Notes: generated from the sequence alone by a model not told the origin. A DNA stretch of 64,000 nucleotides from Balanoglossus misakiensis (GCA_040954595.2 CM082594.2:434001-498000); one strand, 5' to 3'. Positions 1 to 10,349 are shown, numbered from the stretch's first letter. Program-made: numbers and translations.

Positions 1-200
1 TATCCGAGCTATGCCGTAGAAAATCTGACTTGATCACCGTTGCTAACTTACGCTAGTGTCTGTCATATTGTGACGGAGATTTAGCCGAGCCAGGCCGTAG
101 AAAAATCGACTTGTTCAACGTTACCAGTGTGCAACTGTTTCTGCTCTAGAGTGTCAGGGTTTTAGCCGACTTGTGCTGTAGGAAATCTGAGTTGATGAAC
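1..200 (+). repeat. satellite tail, partial monomer at window edge
   Basis: These are the last two and a half of the 81-bp sub-repeats (GCCGTAGAAAATCTGACTTG and relatives) of a monomer that begins outside the window. The segment is near-identical to the corresponding tail before copies 2 and 5, including the variant GACTTGTGCTGTAGG. Confidence 0.9.
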
Positions 201-1949
201 GGGAATTCAATGTTAGAAAACCCGTGTGTAAAGTATCTCTACCCGTTTGAAACTAAGAAAAGAATTTATTCTTATTTATTTTGTGAAACAAGACAATTTT
301 TCGAAAAAAAGTCGAAAATGGTAATTTTGTCTTGGGTGATTCAAATTATACCACATTTTCTGGAATTTGCAGCACTTTTTACAAGAGAACGACACTTCAT
401 GCTCCATAATATTTCCGAAAATGAAGAAAAGAGTTTATTTTTTATGATTTTTTAAAAATGTACCATTTTGTCAAAATATGGCCAAAATGGCTATTTTTTC
501 TTGAATTCCGTCAATATCTCTGCATTTTTGGAGTGGTCGAAAGTTTTAACATACAATCAACATGTCATATATGATCAGGGCACCAAATTCGAAGAACGAA
601 GGTTTTTTTATTTTATTTTTCTAAAAATGACATTTTCAAGGAAAATTTGGTAAAACGCAATTTTGTCTGCAGTGAGCCAAATTAGACGGTCTTTTGTGGA
701 ATTTGTATCGATATATATATACGAAGAGCATTCTATACTCCATCAGATTTCCGAAAATGTAGAAAACAGGTATTTTTTGTAATTTTCAAAAATTTACCAT
801 TTTGACCAAATTGTGGTTAAAATTGTTATTTTCGTGTTGAATGCCGCCAGTGTCACTGCTTTTAAAAGTCATAAAAACTTTTAACATGCAAGCAATTGCT
901 TATATATGATCAGGCCACCGAATTAAAAAAATAAAGAATGTTTTGCCTAAAAATGACCTTTTTGGTGCAAAAACGATTAAAACGCAATTTTGTATTAAAT
1001 CAGCTCATTCAGAGTGCATTTTTTATAATCAGCACCATTTTTACATATATTGGAAATTTCATACATCACCAGATATCCAAATATGAAAAAATGATTTAGA
1101 TTTTAGATGATTGTCCAAAATTAGCTGATATCTAATAAATGTAGTATTGAACCGTTCTGTCCCCCCCTACATTATATGCGGTACGCCGATGTCAGCTTAC
1201 CCGGCAGTACTGCAGGCCGTGCCCCCAAATAACGTCGGTGTGTGAAACGCCCTGGTTAAATTCGGGCTTTCTCTATAAATTGACAGGCAATAATGCAGTC
1301 CTACCCGAACAAATGTCGAGTGTTGACCCGCTGTGACTTTCCCTCTTCGGTTTGCCCGACTTAGCCAACGTCTTTGTACTAATGTGTCGGGTCTTTTGCA
1401 GAGCCAGGCCGAAGGAAATCCGACTTGATCACCGTTGCTAACGAACGCTAGTGTCTGTCATGGTGTGCCGGGGTTTTAGTCGAGCCAGGCCGTAGGAGAT
1501 CTGACTTGATCATCGTGGTCAATGTACGCGTGTTTCCGCTCTAAAGTGCCGGGGCTTCAGCTAAACCATGCCGTAGGAAATCCGACGTAATCACCGTTGA
1601 TAACTTACGCCAGTCTGTGTCATATAGAGCCGGTGCACCAGCCGAATCACGCCGTAGGAAATCTGACTTGATCAACGTGGTCAATGTACGCCTGTTTCTG
1701 CTCTAGAGTGCCGGGGCTTCAGCTGAGCCAGGCCGTAGGAAACCCGACGTGATTACCGTTGTTAACTTACGCCAGTCTGTGTCCTATATATAGTGCCGGG
1801 GCATCAGCCGTGCCAGGCCGAAGGAAATGTGAGTAGATCAACGTGGTCTCTGTACGCGTGTTTCTCCTCTAGAGTGCCAGGGCTTTAGCCAAGCCATGCC
1901 GTAGGAAATCTGACTTGATCAACGTTGCTAACGAACGCTAATGTCTGTC
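201..1949 (+). repeat. satellite copy 0, class B, interrupted by the transposon
   Basis: The monomer is counted from the anchor GGGAATTCAA. Its AT-rich half, 7-C tract and link match copies 2 and 5. Its last 157 bases before the transposon (1793-1949) are identical to 17266-17422, at the copy 3/4 boundary, including the rare variant TTTCTCCTCTAG. The tail is therefore a class switch relative to the front. The remainder continues at 11264-11567; without the 9,321 bp of element plus duplication, the monomer would be 2,046 bp. Confidence 0.92.
1943..1949 (+). repeat. target site duplication, left copy
   Basis: The seven bases gtctgtc lie directly left of the terminal repeat and recur directly right of it. 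The uninterrupted satellite at 17416 has a single gtctgtca here. An original 8-bp duplication (P family norm) with loss of one A next to the left end would explain the 7 bp. Confidence 0.85.
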
Positions 1950-1982
1950 CATAGACAGTGGAGAAAAGACGGACGTGCTACT
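1950..1982 (+). repeat. left terminal inverted repeat (33 bp)
   Basis: It begins CATAGACAGTGGAGAAAAGA and ends GTGCTACT. It is a perfect inverse match to 11231-11263, with similarity stopping abruptly at base 34. It is close in length to the 31-bp TIR of Drosophila P. Confidence 0.97.
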
Positions 1983-2001
1983 AGTGCATTTCTTTTGTAG
2001 T

Positions 2002-2012
2002 AACGTCTGTTG
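2002..2012 (+). promoter_or_regulatory. subterminal 11-bp inverted repeat, left copy
   Basis: AACGTCTGTTG lies 52 bp inside the left end. Its exact reverse complement is at 11181-11191, 72 bp inside the right end. Drosophila P also has 11-bp subterminal inverted repeats acting as transposition enhancers; functional equivalence here is inferred only from position and length. Confidence 0.6.
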
Positions 2013-2059
2013 TAATCCCTTTTAATCCACCAAACAATAGACAAACTCATCATCACCTC

Positions 2060-2081
2060 TTTATCGCCGTCTGGCGATAAA
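2060..2081. repeat. perfect 9-bp palindrome with 4-base loop
   Basis: TTTATCGCC, GTCT, GGCGATAAA forms a perfect stem. The related word TTATCGCCGT recurs at 11201-11210 near the right end, so this may be a further end-recognition site. Nothing shows which protein would use it. Confidence 0.6.
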
Positions 2082-2216
2082 ACCTCGCATAATATCGCAA
2101 AACGCGAGAGTTACCACGAGAAAAAGCGTAATATTTCGTGCTACGCGAGACGTTATTTGGCGAGATTCGGGTCACAGGTCATAAGTTGTTTACAAGCGGC
2201 TCGCAGCACATACACA

Positions 2217-4550
2217 ATGGCTTCCGTCCAAACCGATAGCGAATTTGTTGCCGTTTTTACTGATTCCGAATACAGCGATTTCGATTATTCAGGGAGCGAG
2301 ACTAGCGACGACGATGATACATCGCCACTTACCGACGACGAGTTACAAGAAGGCATGCAGCAAGCTCCTAAACGTCGAGACTTGAGCTATCTTGATCGAT
2401 ACATCGTTTGCGTCGGTGGTGATACAAAAACTATCAAATGTGACGTTTGTGACAAAACTTTCAACAGAAAGCAGAGTTGCAAGCAGCATTTGATAAATGG
2501 CCATGGGCTAGTCGGTAAGTTTTACTGCTATTTTGTTGATCGAAATGTGGAGCAAGGCGTTGGTCACAAGCTGAAACTACACCGCCTGGTACCTGTACAT
2601 TTTTACTGTCTATGATTTTTAAAGACATCCCATAATCATAATGATCGTCGCCAAGCATGGATATGAATGAAGAATGTTTTTCAAGGCCAAAAATGTCATG
2701 CGAAAAAAATGAGCAACATATGGGCTGCACAGATAAACAGATTGTTATGAATATGGGCAAAGCAGACTAATGGGTCCCCTTCAAGTTAATGGTAGCAATT
2801 TCCCTTGGTAGTTTACATTGTCTAAGCTGATCAGGATCAGACATACAACTGTGCCACAAGTTTTCTAACAACTAACTAAAATGAAAAACTGGAAATACAA
2901 GTAAAGAAAGATATGCTATATTATGTTAAAATGAAATAAAAGTGTTATGAGTAAAACACTTCAGACATATTTCAAAATACCATAGACACTAGGCAGCCAT
3001 TGATTATTACTGTTGATGCCAGAAACATTTCTCTGTATTTTCCCTCCATTATCAACATTTTATTATTATTCTATCCCTGTCGTGCTCACAACTCATTATT
3101 GATCATTTTTCCTTTCCAGGACCAGACATGGTGAAAAGAACAGACTGTGATCCAAAGAAAAACGTTTTGAAAGGAGCTGGGGTTTCCAAGAAGATTAACA
3201 ACAAAGGTAAGCTAAGAACACATATTTAGTAACTGTGATTATTTATCTTTCAAAATATGATTTCATTTCTAATGTGAGACAAAGACAGTAGAGAAACAGT
3301 ACTCCCATACTTAAAAGGGACACTCACAGTTTCATAGCTGTCTATGCTGCCACTTTGGGGGAAATTTCACTGTTTTGCTTTCCATCATAAATATTGGCAA
3401 AACAGTGGTGGCAATTTACAGTTACTGTGGCGTTATTCTGAATATGTAAGATAAAACTTTCTTTTCATTTTTGTTGTCGGGCACCAGTGTCACTGACCAA
3501 TCAACTATAACAATATTTTTCCCCACAGAGAACAGACCCACCAGGAAACTACAAATGACAATGGATGATGCAACGCAGGAAGCCCAACGGATCCTTCTAG
3601 CCTCAATCAAACCACTCACCGTTGACAGCATTTTCAACAGTCCTAGATTACCTGGTGTTTCCAAAGTTAAAGTTGTTGCAAAGAAACTGTGTGATACATT
3701 GTCAAGTGATCCAGTAAGTGTAAAAAGTGAACTGGATGCAGTGATACAAGTGCTGTGGCCTGCTGTTACTGGAGGAGACAGACAGTTCCTTCCTTCGCGG
3801 CGCCGAGAAGAGATGTTTCGCATATTCCACTCTTTGCGCCTGGATCCAGAATTACGGAAATGTCTACACAAGCTTTGTTCAAAAGTTGGGTTGACAGTAT
3901 CAGGACCTGTTCTCATGATTTTAGCCAGGCACATTTTTGAAGGTTTAGTTTTAGAAAGGGAAAAGGTCACCACAATTGATGAGAGCTTCAGCGGGGATAT
4001 GAGTCGTGTTGAAGAAAACATTCTGAGGTATGCCTGTGGTTACATCCCTATGGCTCTCATATCTCAACTTCAGAAACGTGGATCAGGGTTTAGAAGCATG
4101 GTAAAGTGTTTGGAGGGTATGAGTACAATTCAGCCTGTATCAACATTTTTGTCTTACACAACAGAATGGGTCAACAAAGAGAACCGGGGCGGTCTGTACA
4201 CTGTGAATGACACAACTTATATGTTTTTTAGGAGGGTAGAGTATTTTGTAAGGAAACACAACAAGGCCCTTTTTACCAGTGGTGATTTAAACATTCACGA
4301 TTTAGTAAGCAAGGATGTTACAGGTGATGCAGCTGCAGTGCAGCACTGGTCACAATTATCTGTAGGCCTTGATGAGGGTCAGTCATTGAAGCTGATGTTA
4401 ATGTGTAGTAAAATGTGGATCAATATCAGAGGCCATTCTGCAGCTAGGAAATTAGTTGAGGGCCTTAAATATACTGAGGGAATGAAGAATCGTAGTCAGA
4501 AAGCACTTCGAAAAGAACTTAAACAGCTTAATACAGATGACAACAAGTAA
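2217..4550 (+). CDS. C2H2 zinc-finger accessory protein of the transposon (468 aa, 3 exons)
   Basis: Exons are 2217-2514, 3120-3206 and 3529-4550, joined by GT-AG introns (donors GTAAGT and GTAAGC; acceptors TTTCCAG and CCCACAG). Together they give 1,407 bases, 468 aa plus TAA. The start is chosen for its context (A at -3, G at +4); the frame is open a little upstream without an ATG. Residues 1-48 are acidic and Ser/Thr-rich (SETSDDDDTSPLTDDE). A single C2H2 finger has ligands C75, C78, H91 and H96. Residues 101-130 are Lys-rich, a possible nuclear signal. The C-terminal 340 residues are a conserved-looking domain containing LRYACGYIP and NRGGLYTVND that I cannot name. Function is unknown; inside a transposon, a DNA-binding helper or regulator is a reasonable guess. 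It converges on the transposase gene. No frame damage is seen. Confidence 0.82.
2605..2614 (+). promoter_or_regulatory. internal TIR-core motif in intron 1 of the zinc-finger gene
   Basis: ACTGTCTATG equals the outer ten bases of the right end in the same orientation. It lies 91 bases into the intron. It is one of a set of similar internal words and a possible transposase binding site. Confidence 0.4.
2980..2990 (-). promoter_or_regulatory. internal TIR-core-like motif, inverted
   Basis: CCATAGACACT matches the left-end start CATAGACAGT with one mismatch. It is in intron 1 of the zinc-finger gene, which spans 2515-3119 and otherwise holds only AT-rich sequence and a pyrimidine-rich acceptor. 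Confidence 0.3.
3283..3296 (+). promoter_or_regulatory. internal TIR-like motif in intron 2
   Basis: AGACAGTAGAGAAA matches TIR positions 4-17 at 13 of 14 bases. It lies in intron 2 (3207-3528) of the zinc-finger gene, 42 bases before the next motif. Confidence 0.3.
3333..3346. promoter_or_regulatory. internal TIR-core motif forming CATAG/CTATG palindrome
   Basis: CATAGCTGTCTATG contains CTGTCTATG, the outermost nine bases of the right end, and is flanked by the inverted five-base word CATAG. It is in intron 2 of the zinc-finger gene. Confidence 0.35.
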
Positions 4551-4572
4551 AGTTTGTCAAATCCGACCATTA

Positions 4573-4578
4573 TTTATT
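4573..4578 (-). terminator. possible polyadenylation signal of the transposase gene
   Basis: TTTATT on the plus strand reads AATAAA on the minus strand. It is the nearest canonical hexamer I found downstream of the transposase stop at 5329, about 750 bases away and inside the 3' region of the opposing gene. A non-canonical nearer signal is possible. Confidence 0.35.
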
Positions 4579-4666
4579 GCACCATATATTGTAAACTGTC
4601 AGGTTGAAAATTTTCTTTGAACATGTACACGTTTAAGATTGAAAAATGTACTAGCATGTGTTGAGT

Positions 4667-4679
4667 AATAAAGAATAAA
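4667..4679 (+). terminator. tandem polyadenylation signals of the zinc-finger gene
   Basis: AATAAAGAATAAA gives two AATAAA hexamers 117-129 bases after the stop at 4550. GT/T-rich sequence follows within 30 bases, as expected for a cleavage site. Confidence 0.7.
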
Positions 4680-4980
4680 TTGCAGTACAGTGTATTTCGT
4701 AAGAGTGTGCTTTTAACAGTGAATGTGATCCTCTAACAGTACACAGAGCATAATCCTCCAATGATGAATGATTCAGATTTTTTTACTCCACCAACAGAAA
4801 CTGTTCTGAGAGGTATGCATACACACCTAAAATATTTTACAGAAAAAATAAAACAGTGTTGTTCTCCAACTAAACTTTGAAAGCAATGACTCATTGAATG
4901 GATGATGGCATCACCGGCGGCAACAACAACATCAGTTTTCAGCAACAATGGATTCGAGTGAAAAAAAAAAACAACAAAAA

Positions 4981-5056
4981 CTGTTCGCTCCTATTTCTGT
5001 TCTGTGTATCTTAAATGTTTGGTACCCAGGACAGAAACTTACAGCTAATGTCAGAG
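4981..5056 (+). repeat. direct repeat, first copy (76 bp)
   Basis: It is paired with 5160-5236 at an offset of 180 bases. It runs from CTGTTCGCTC to ACAGCTAATGTCAGAG, with one substitution and one single-base indel. It sits downstream of both genes. Confidence 0.9.
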
Positions 5057-5159
5057 GGTAAAAAAGGACTGTTTGTTCACTAATGAATTCCAGTGAAAGT
5101 AAAGAAAATTCATTGCCCACTGAAATTCCCCCCCCCCCAAAAAAAAACATCAACAACGA

Positions 5160-5236
5160 CTGTTCGCTCACTATTTCTGTTCTGTGTATCTTAAATGTTT
5201 GGTACCCAGAACAGAAACTTACAGCTAATGTCAGAG
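5160..5236 (+). repeat. direct repeat, second copy (77 bp)
   Basis: It is the second copy of 4981-5056, with one extra A after CTGTTCGCTC and CCAGAAC in place of CCAGGAC. It ends about 90 bases before the transposase stop codon on the opposite strand. Confidence 0.9.
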
Positions 5237-5328
5237 TGTGACATAAATCTCACTGTCATCTGCTATTACTCATTCATCTCAACATAACAATTTCTGTGAC
5301 ATATCCACTGAGATAAATTCAAACAGTC

Positions 5329-8300
5329 CTACGGATGTGAATGTCTGGTATGGGAACGTCTTGGCAGTGCTGTGTTATCCAGCGGCGCATCAGCCATTGT
5401 TGTAACATTGGCTCCTCTCACAGACAAAACGTGTGAAGACTTCAGCCGAAGAGCATTGGCATTTTGGCAGAACTGTTGCACTGAGGGTGCCTCATTCCCA
5501 CCCTTCATTTGGCGTTGATTCCCGAAATAGGACTCCAAAGGATCCTGGTTGAGTTTCTCTGAGAGAACACACTCCACACCCGGTTGGTTGAGTAGGTACC
5601 TTGCCAAGTCAACAAATGACTTCACTGTAGAATGGAATAAAAAGAATGCAGTATAGGATGGTTAGTAAGGGAAGGATTTCAGTGGTCGTAATAAATAGTG
5701 TACAACAACATCACAATACCATGTACAGGATTTGTTAAATTGGCAGGTTACACTAGCACTCAGTAACTCTTCATTAATTTTTGCTTGCATTTTAGTACGG
5801 TTTGATAATTAAAAAATATTTTGCACTCACAGCATTTTTTACCAGCCAAGCAGCCTGTAAAGCCACCGTTTCAAATTGGTCTTTTTGGACAGAGAGATTA
5901 TAGCCAACCAAAGTGAAAACTTACTAGAGACAAATTCTCATTATAGGGGTTGCCACTAACACACACTTGGTTGTATTAACAGTGCCTCCTCAGTTACAAT
6001 GAGAATTAACATTCCACAGGGAGTGATTAAAAAATTAGAGAATGAAGTAAATTATAAAGACAAAATATTGATATATTTTATTACAGACAGTGGCACAAGA
6101 TTTCCACTGTCTATGATTTTATGTTATTTACCTGACATGCGGATACCTTCCAAGGTTTGTTGACTTAGCTTCATGCGGCCTTTGTCCCGTTTTGACAGAT
6201 GAACTCTGGCATCAACTCTAGCATCCCAGTCGCTAAGATATGTCAGGAACTCACCCTCAAGCCACTAGATGGGTTGAAATGTGAAGAAATCACAATATTT
6301 TATTTCATTAACATGTACATTGCAGCTCATAACTTGATCCTATTATACCTATCAATTTCTGAATATGTCTTATCAAAGTTCAAAGTTATATGCATACATA
6401 TATAAGGCAGCGGAAAGCTCTCCCTTCACAATTCATTTTTACTACCGAATGAACAGAACTAAAATTCTTTGTGAAATATGCTACACTGTTCACAGCATCT
6501 CTTGTCCTTAATTGGCAGAGAGGCTTGTGTCTTAAATGAAAAATGTACTGATATAATGAATAATGCCGGAATGCATGTATGTTATAGACAACAGGAAATA
6601 TGAGATGGTATTTTTTTACATCATGACAATAGGTTATTGAACATAAATTAAAGACATATACAGATACATATACTTACAGTCAGTCTTTCATCGTCTGGTG
6701 ATCTGTAGGGCAACAGATTCGGTTTCCTCTTTTGTATGCCTTCTTTGGTACTTCGAACATTCATACAATCAAAGAACTTGTCAAAATGTCGTATAAATTC
6801 AATGGTGGCTCTGTGACCATTGCCATAGAATGTCTCTATGGCATTTGCCACTTGTGTACTAAGCACCTGTGAGCAAGTAGATATAAAAATATATCACTTT
6901 TCTGTTTCACAATTGCCATCTTGTATTAATTTTATAATAGCAGGATGATCAGACAATTCACTTGCATCACACAACATATCTTATTATCATGATATATGAC
7001 CTAACATTATCTCTTCTATGTGGTGTCAAACACAGATCTCAAGACCTTGCTAATAAACTGTATTGTGGGAAAATATTTAACAAATGGAAATAAATTACTT
7101 ACTTGAACAGCATACTTCACTTTCATCCTGGAGAAAGATGTTAGATGCACATGTTCATATCTCAGCTTGTTGCAGAGAAACAATCCTCCTCTTTCCAGAT
7201 CTGCTTTGTACATATCAATGACAGTTTGCCAGTTGATCGGTTCACCATTCTAAGTGAGAAAAAAAAGGAAAATGCAATCATTAATTAACATAAAAAATGA
7301 CCCATTGTTTTTATTAAAACTTTATAAGATCTTGATATATTTTTGCATAAATTATTTACATATAAGCATAATGGCAATAATAAGATAATAAGAAAAAAGC
7401 TAAATATTTGTTTCTATACACACTGTAAAAAGTACAGAATTATAATAGGCTTTTACCCATAACATTCTTTTCTTTGAATGGCATCCCGAATTTGACCAAC
7501 AATTCCTAGTGGTTTTCATTAGGTGTGGTACGTCTGAAAAGAAATATATCCGCCGGTCCTCTTCTGTACAGTAGTTTTCGGTCCAGTAGACAACGTCTGC
7601 AGCAGCCCTTGGTCCCATTGCATGCAGCTTATAAAATCGCCTGTTAGCTGACGCACCATCAGAAGTAGAAGCCATTACTCTGAACCCTATTAGTTCTAGA
7701 AATTCAATTGCTCTCCATATCAAGGGGAAAAGATAGTCTGCCGTTATGGTGTTTGTGGGAAAATGGGCTAGTGGATACTGGAGCCTGAGTGTTATGCCTC
7801 TAACCATGAAAGTAAGGATGTAGCGGGCAACTTCAGGAGTTGGTTTCTGACCATCAGTCTTCAGGGTCTTCTCATACAACATGAGCGAATTGCTGAAGTC
7901 CCCAATGTTGACGAAGCCAATGAGTTGGCCACTACTCTTGACATAAACCAGATCGGAGGAGATGCGCAACTCATCATGAAGAAGGACAACATACTTCTGG
8001 TGTTCTTCCAGCTGGCTGAAATTACTTTCTCGCAGTAGCTGATCAAAGGCTGCTTCTGTGAAACCAGTGGTTGCCTTAGTCCAGTGCGTGTAATCAATAA
8101 GTGTTCTTTCATGGGGTAATTCAAGAACACCAGAGTCCCGTAATGTGTTGTATGCTGCACTCGATCGTAAACGCAGATTCAAACACCATTTTATAAACAT
8201 TGGGTGCCAGCGATGGCCTCGTTTATCAGCACATCGAAGGGCTTCTTTTTGCTGTTCCCAAAACAACCTGCGAAATGTCCCTTCTGTATTTTCTTCCTGT

Positions 8301-9586
8301 ATGACGCTATCATATTCACTTATGATCTGCTTCATACTTGATGAGGTCTCACTATCCAAACACTCCCCTTCTTGATTGATGCTCTCCTGCAGCTTTACTC
8401 TCAGCCTGGCTTCACTGGCTTCTACTCGGCGTTTTGCTTTTATTATATTGTGTGTTCTCTGGTAAAGTTCATCAGCTGTTAAAGCTGATAGCGGGACAGA
8501 GCTACTGGCATGTACTCTATGGGCTGCTGGATCGTCTTCATGGCTACCTGCATTTCTCCTCTTCTGTCTGCTAAGCACAGCAAACATTGTTTTCCTTAGC
8601 TGCTCGCACGGGCTGCATCGAACTTTGCTGGTGGTCAATTCACAGTTGGCCGCTCGCAGGGTTGTGTTATACCATTTGCCTCCTTCGCCTTCAAGCAGTA
8701 CCTGCTGACGAACCATTTGCCCAGTAAGTCCTCTACCATTCTGGATCTCTGGAACTGACCAGAACTTTTCATCAGGATTTCCCGAACAGATGCGCATTTC
8801 ATGAATTTCTTGGACTACTGACAGGACAACAGAAGGACTTTGGAGCAGAGTAGGATATTGGGGAAAAACTGTCTTGACATCCATGACTTGGCCGAAGACT
8901 CGTACTTGCCATGAGCCATCTTGCTGGACTGTAAGTGACTTCATGATCACCGACTCCTGACCAACTTGGGACTGGACAAACAGGAAGTTCAGTTGAGAGT
9001 TGTCTGACTGGTCTACCCATCCTTTTGGTAGGCAACAGGTCTTCAGGACAGCTCGGATCGCTTCAAAATTCATTGGCATGTAAGAGCCAACATTTAGTCC
9101 CGGAAAACTGGATGATCTAGCAGGATGGACTTGCGATTGCTTGTCAACATGTTCTTGGTGTCTATATCTTCCGAACGCCGACAGTGGAGGGGGGTTTGCT
9201 TGCAGGACAACCATGGGTGGCACATCGTTGCTTTCTTGAAAATCTGGCTTGTGAATGTCCTGGCTTTGGGATATGTCTGACATACCATGTTCAGCAGTTG
9301 TTACGGTTGTAGTGTTTTCTTGCTGTGACAAACCATTCAGTGCTTCCACAGTGTTAAGCCATAGTAGCTGTTCATCGACACTGGGGATCACATTGGAGCA
9401 GGACAGTTCATCTACACAGTCATTAAGGTTTTCAACACGTGCAGGTTCACACTCATGACAATCTGGTGAATCAACCAAAGCCTGATTCTCATTATCCAGC
9501 AGCTTCTTCTTTTTCTCTTTCGATCGTCTAGTTTTATTCTTTTTATAATTCTTCCTGTGCTGACTGATACCATACTTGTAGGGCAT
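5329..9586 (-). CDS. P-element/THAP9-type transposase (964 aa, 5 exons), THAP domain absent
   Basis: Minus-strand exons are 9586-7457, 7249-7103, 6866-6678, 6264-6132 and 5624-5329, with GT-AG introns of 207, 236, 413 and 507 bases. All phases agree, giving 964 aa. Residues 1-30 are a basic Lys/Arg stretch (likely nuclear signal); C315, C324 and C327 form a cysteine cluster; about 375-450 is charged and helical. The RNase H-like core shows D538 (LLHDEL, then GQLIGFV) and D643 (TSDGASANRRF). YFFSDVPHLMKTTRNC (681-696) and EHVHLTSFSRMKVKYAVQ precede the insertion domain, and E897 lies in QDPLESYFG. D538, D643 and E897 fit the D-D-E triad known for this family. Unlike Drosophila P and THAP9, no N-terminal C2CH THAP module is present. 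Exon 1 alone, reading through, ends after 728 aa. The start has G at -3. A TAACAG just upstream could be a 5' UTR acceptor. It should cut and reinsert the element. Confidence 0.88.
6085..6115. promoter_or_regulatory. inverted pair of TIR-core motifs in transposase intron 4
   Basis: AGACAGTGG and CCACTGTCT face each other across 10 bases, and the second extends to CCACTGTCTATG (6104-6115), a 12-base match to the right end. Both lie in the intron 6131-5625 of the transposase gene. Confidence 0.5.
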
Positions 9587-10010
9587 GACAGTATTCTGTT
9601 AGAATAGAAAAGAAAGAATAAGCTCACTGAAATATCGGAAGATAATATTGTATATGCATGCACCTTACCTAAATAAATAGTTTTCAAAACTTAAGGCCTT
9701 ATGGATACTAGGAAAAATGTTTTTGATCTGGTAGCAGAATTGCAGGCCAACAATGATATTGCGCCTTGGTAAAAAAAAGCTCGGAATATTGATTGATTTT
9801 AATTAACAGAAATTTTGATAATGCATGAAGTTGTGATCAAATAACTCAATAACCACAGGCTTTGTTGTTGCAGTCCCACATAAATCATTATAATAGCCTA
9901 TGAAATAACAAAACAAGCTCCACTGTACATTAAAAACTAATCTGTCTTTTCACAGCTTTAAATTGTTAGAATCATCAAACATCTCAAGTCCATGAACAGA
10001 CACAGTTGAG

Positions 10011-10021
10011 CCACTGTCTAT
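10011..10021 (+). promoter_or_regulatory. internal TIR-core motif upstream of the transposase
   Basis: CCACTGTCTAT matches eleven bases near the right end in the same orientation, 1.25 kb from that end and about 425 bases upstream of the transposase start. Confidence 0.4.
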
Positions 10022-10349
10022 CTTAGAACTCAAGGCTAAGTTCATGGATGACCCAAATCAAATGTGACCTGGCACCCAAAGGTCATCACTCAAAAAAAAT
10101 GTACAAATTGTCTTTCTGGCATTGATATACAAAAAAATCACCATGCAAAATATTGACTTCAAACAGATTAATTGTCCGTTCGTGACATGTTTTTTTCGAT
10201 GACTATACACAATCCCCGATCGGTGATAAGTACGCAAAAATGACCGGATACACAACAGCTGGAGTTGCTGTACCAAGTTTCTTTCTAAACAAAGAGCAGT
10301 GTATTCAATAGGGAATTACGGGAAGAAAGATGGCGCCCGCTGACGCGAC

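Larger units (their letters stand above)
1983..2216 (+). promoter_or_regulatory. leader/promoter region of the zinc-finger gene
   Basis: This non-coding stretch lies between the left TIR and the ATG at 2217. It contains the subterminal repeat, a hairpin at 2060-2081 and two CGCGAGA motifs (2103-2109 and 2144-2150), which resemble half of the TCTCGCGAGA promoter element of animals. No TATA box is obvious. The region must hold the transcription start if the gene is driven from inside the element, but the exact start cannot be placed. Confidence 0.4.
4680..5328. other. tail-to-tail spacer between the two transposon genes
   Basis: There is no supported coding sequence. It holds the 76-base direct repeat pair described separately and adjoining C-tract and A-tracts at about 5130-5148. 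The short minus-strand frames at 4733-4948 and 4932-5171 have no recognisable features and cover the repeat, so they are not called. Confidence 0.6.

Noticed and set aside
171-653. Recurring 94-, 81-, 80- and 60/61-aa open frames in every monomer (here 171-455 and 468-653)
   Set aside because: They fall in AT-rich repeat DNA, change frame and length between copies through indels, and have homopolymer-encoded composition. Their conservation is that of the satellite, not of a protein.
2157-2216. Upstream extension of the zinc-finger protein by 20 residues
   Set aside because: The frame is open but has no ATG; the first ATG at 2217 has a good context.
2981-3346. Nested short transposon between the inverted motifs at 2981 and 3346
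   Set aside because: The segment contains exon 2 of the zinc-finger gene with in-frame splice sites, and only nine bases match between its ends.
3422-4021. 199-aa minus-strand frame opposite exon 3 of the zinc-finger gene
   Set aside because: It is a shadow of the plus-strand exon; the plus frame has matching splice sites and continues a zinc-finger protein.
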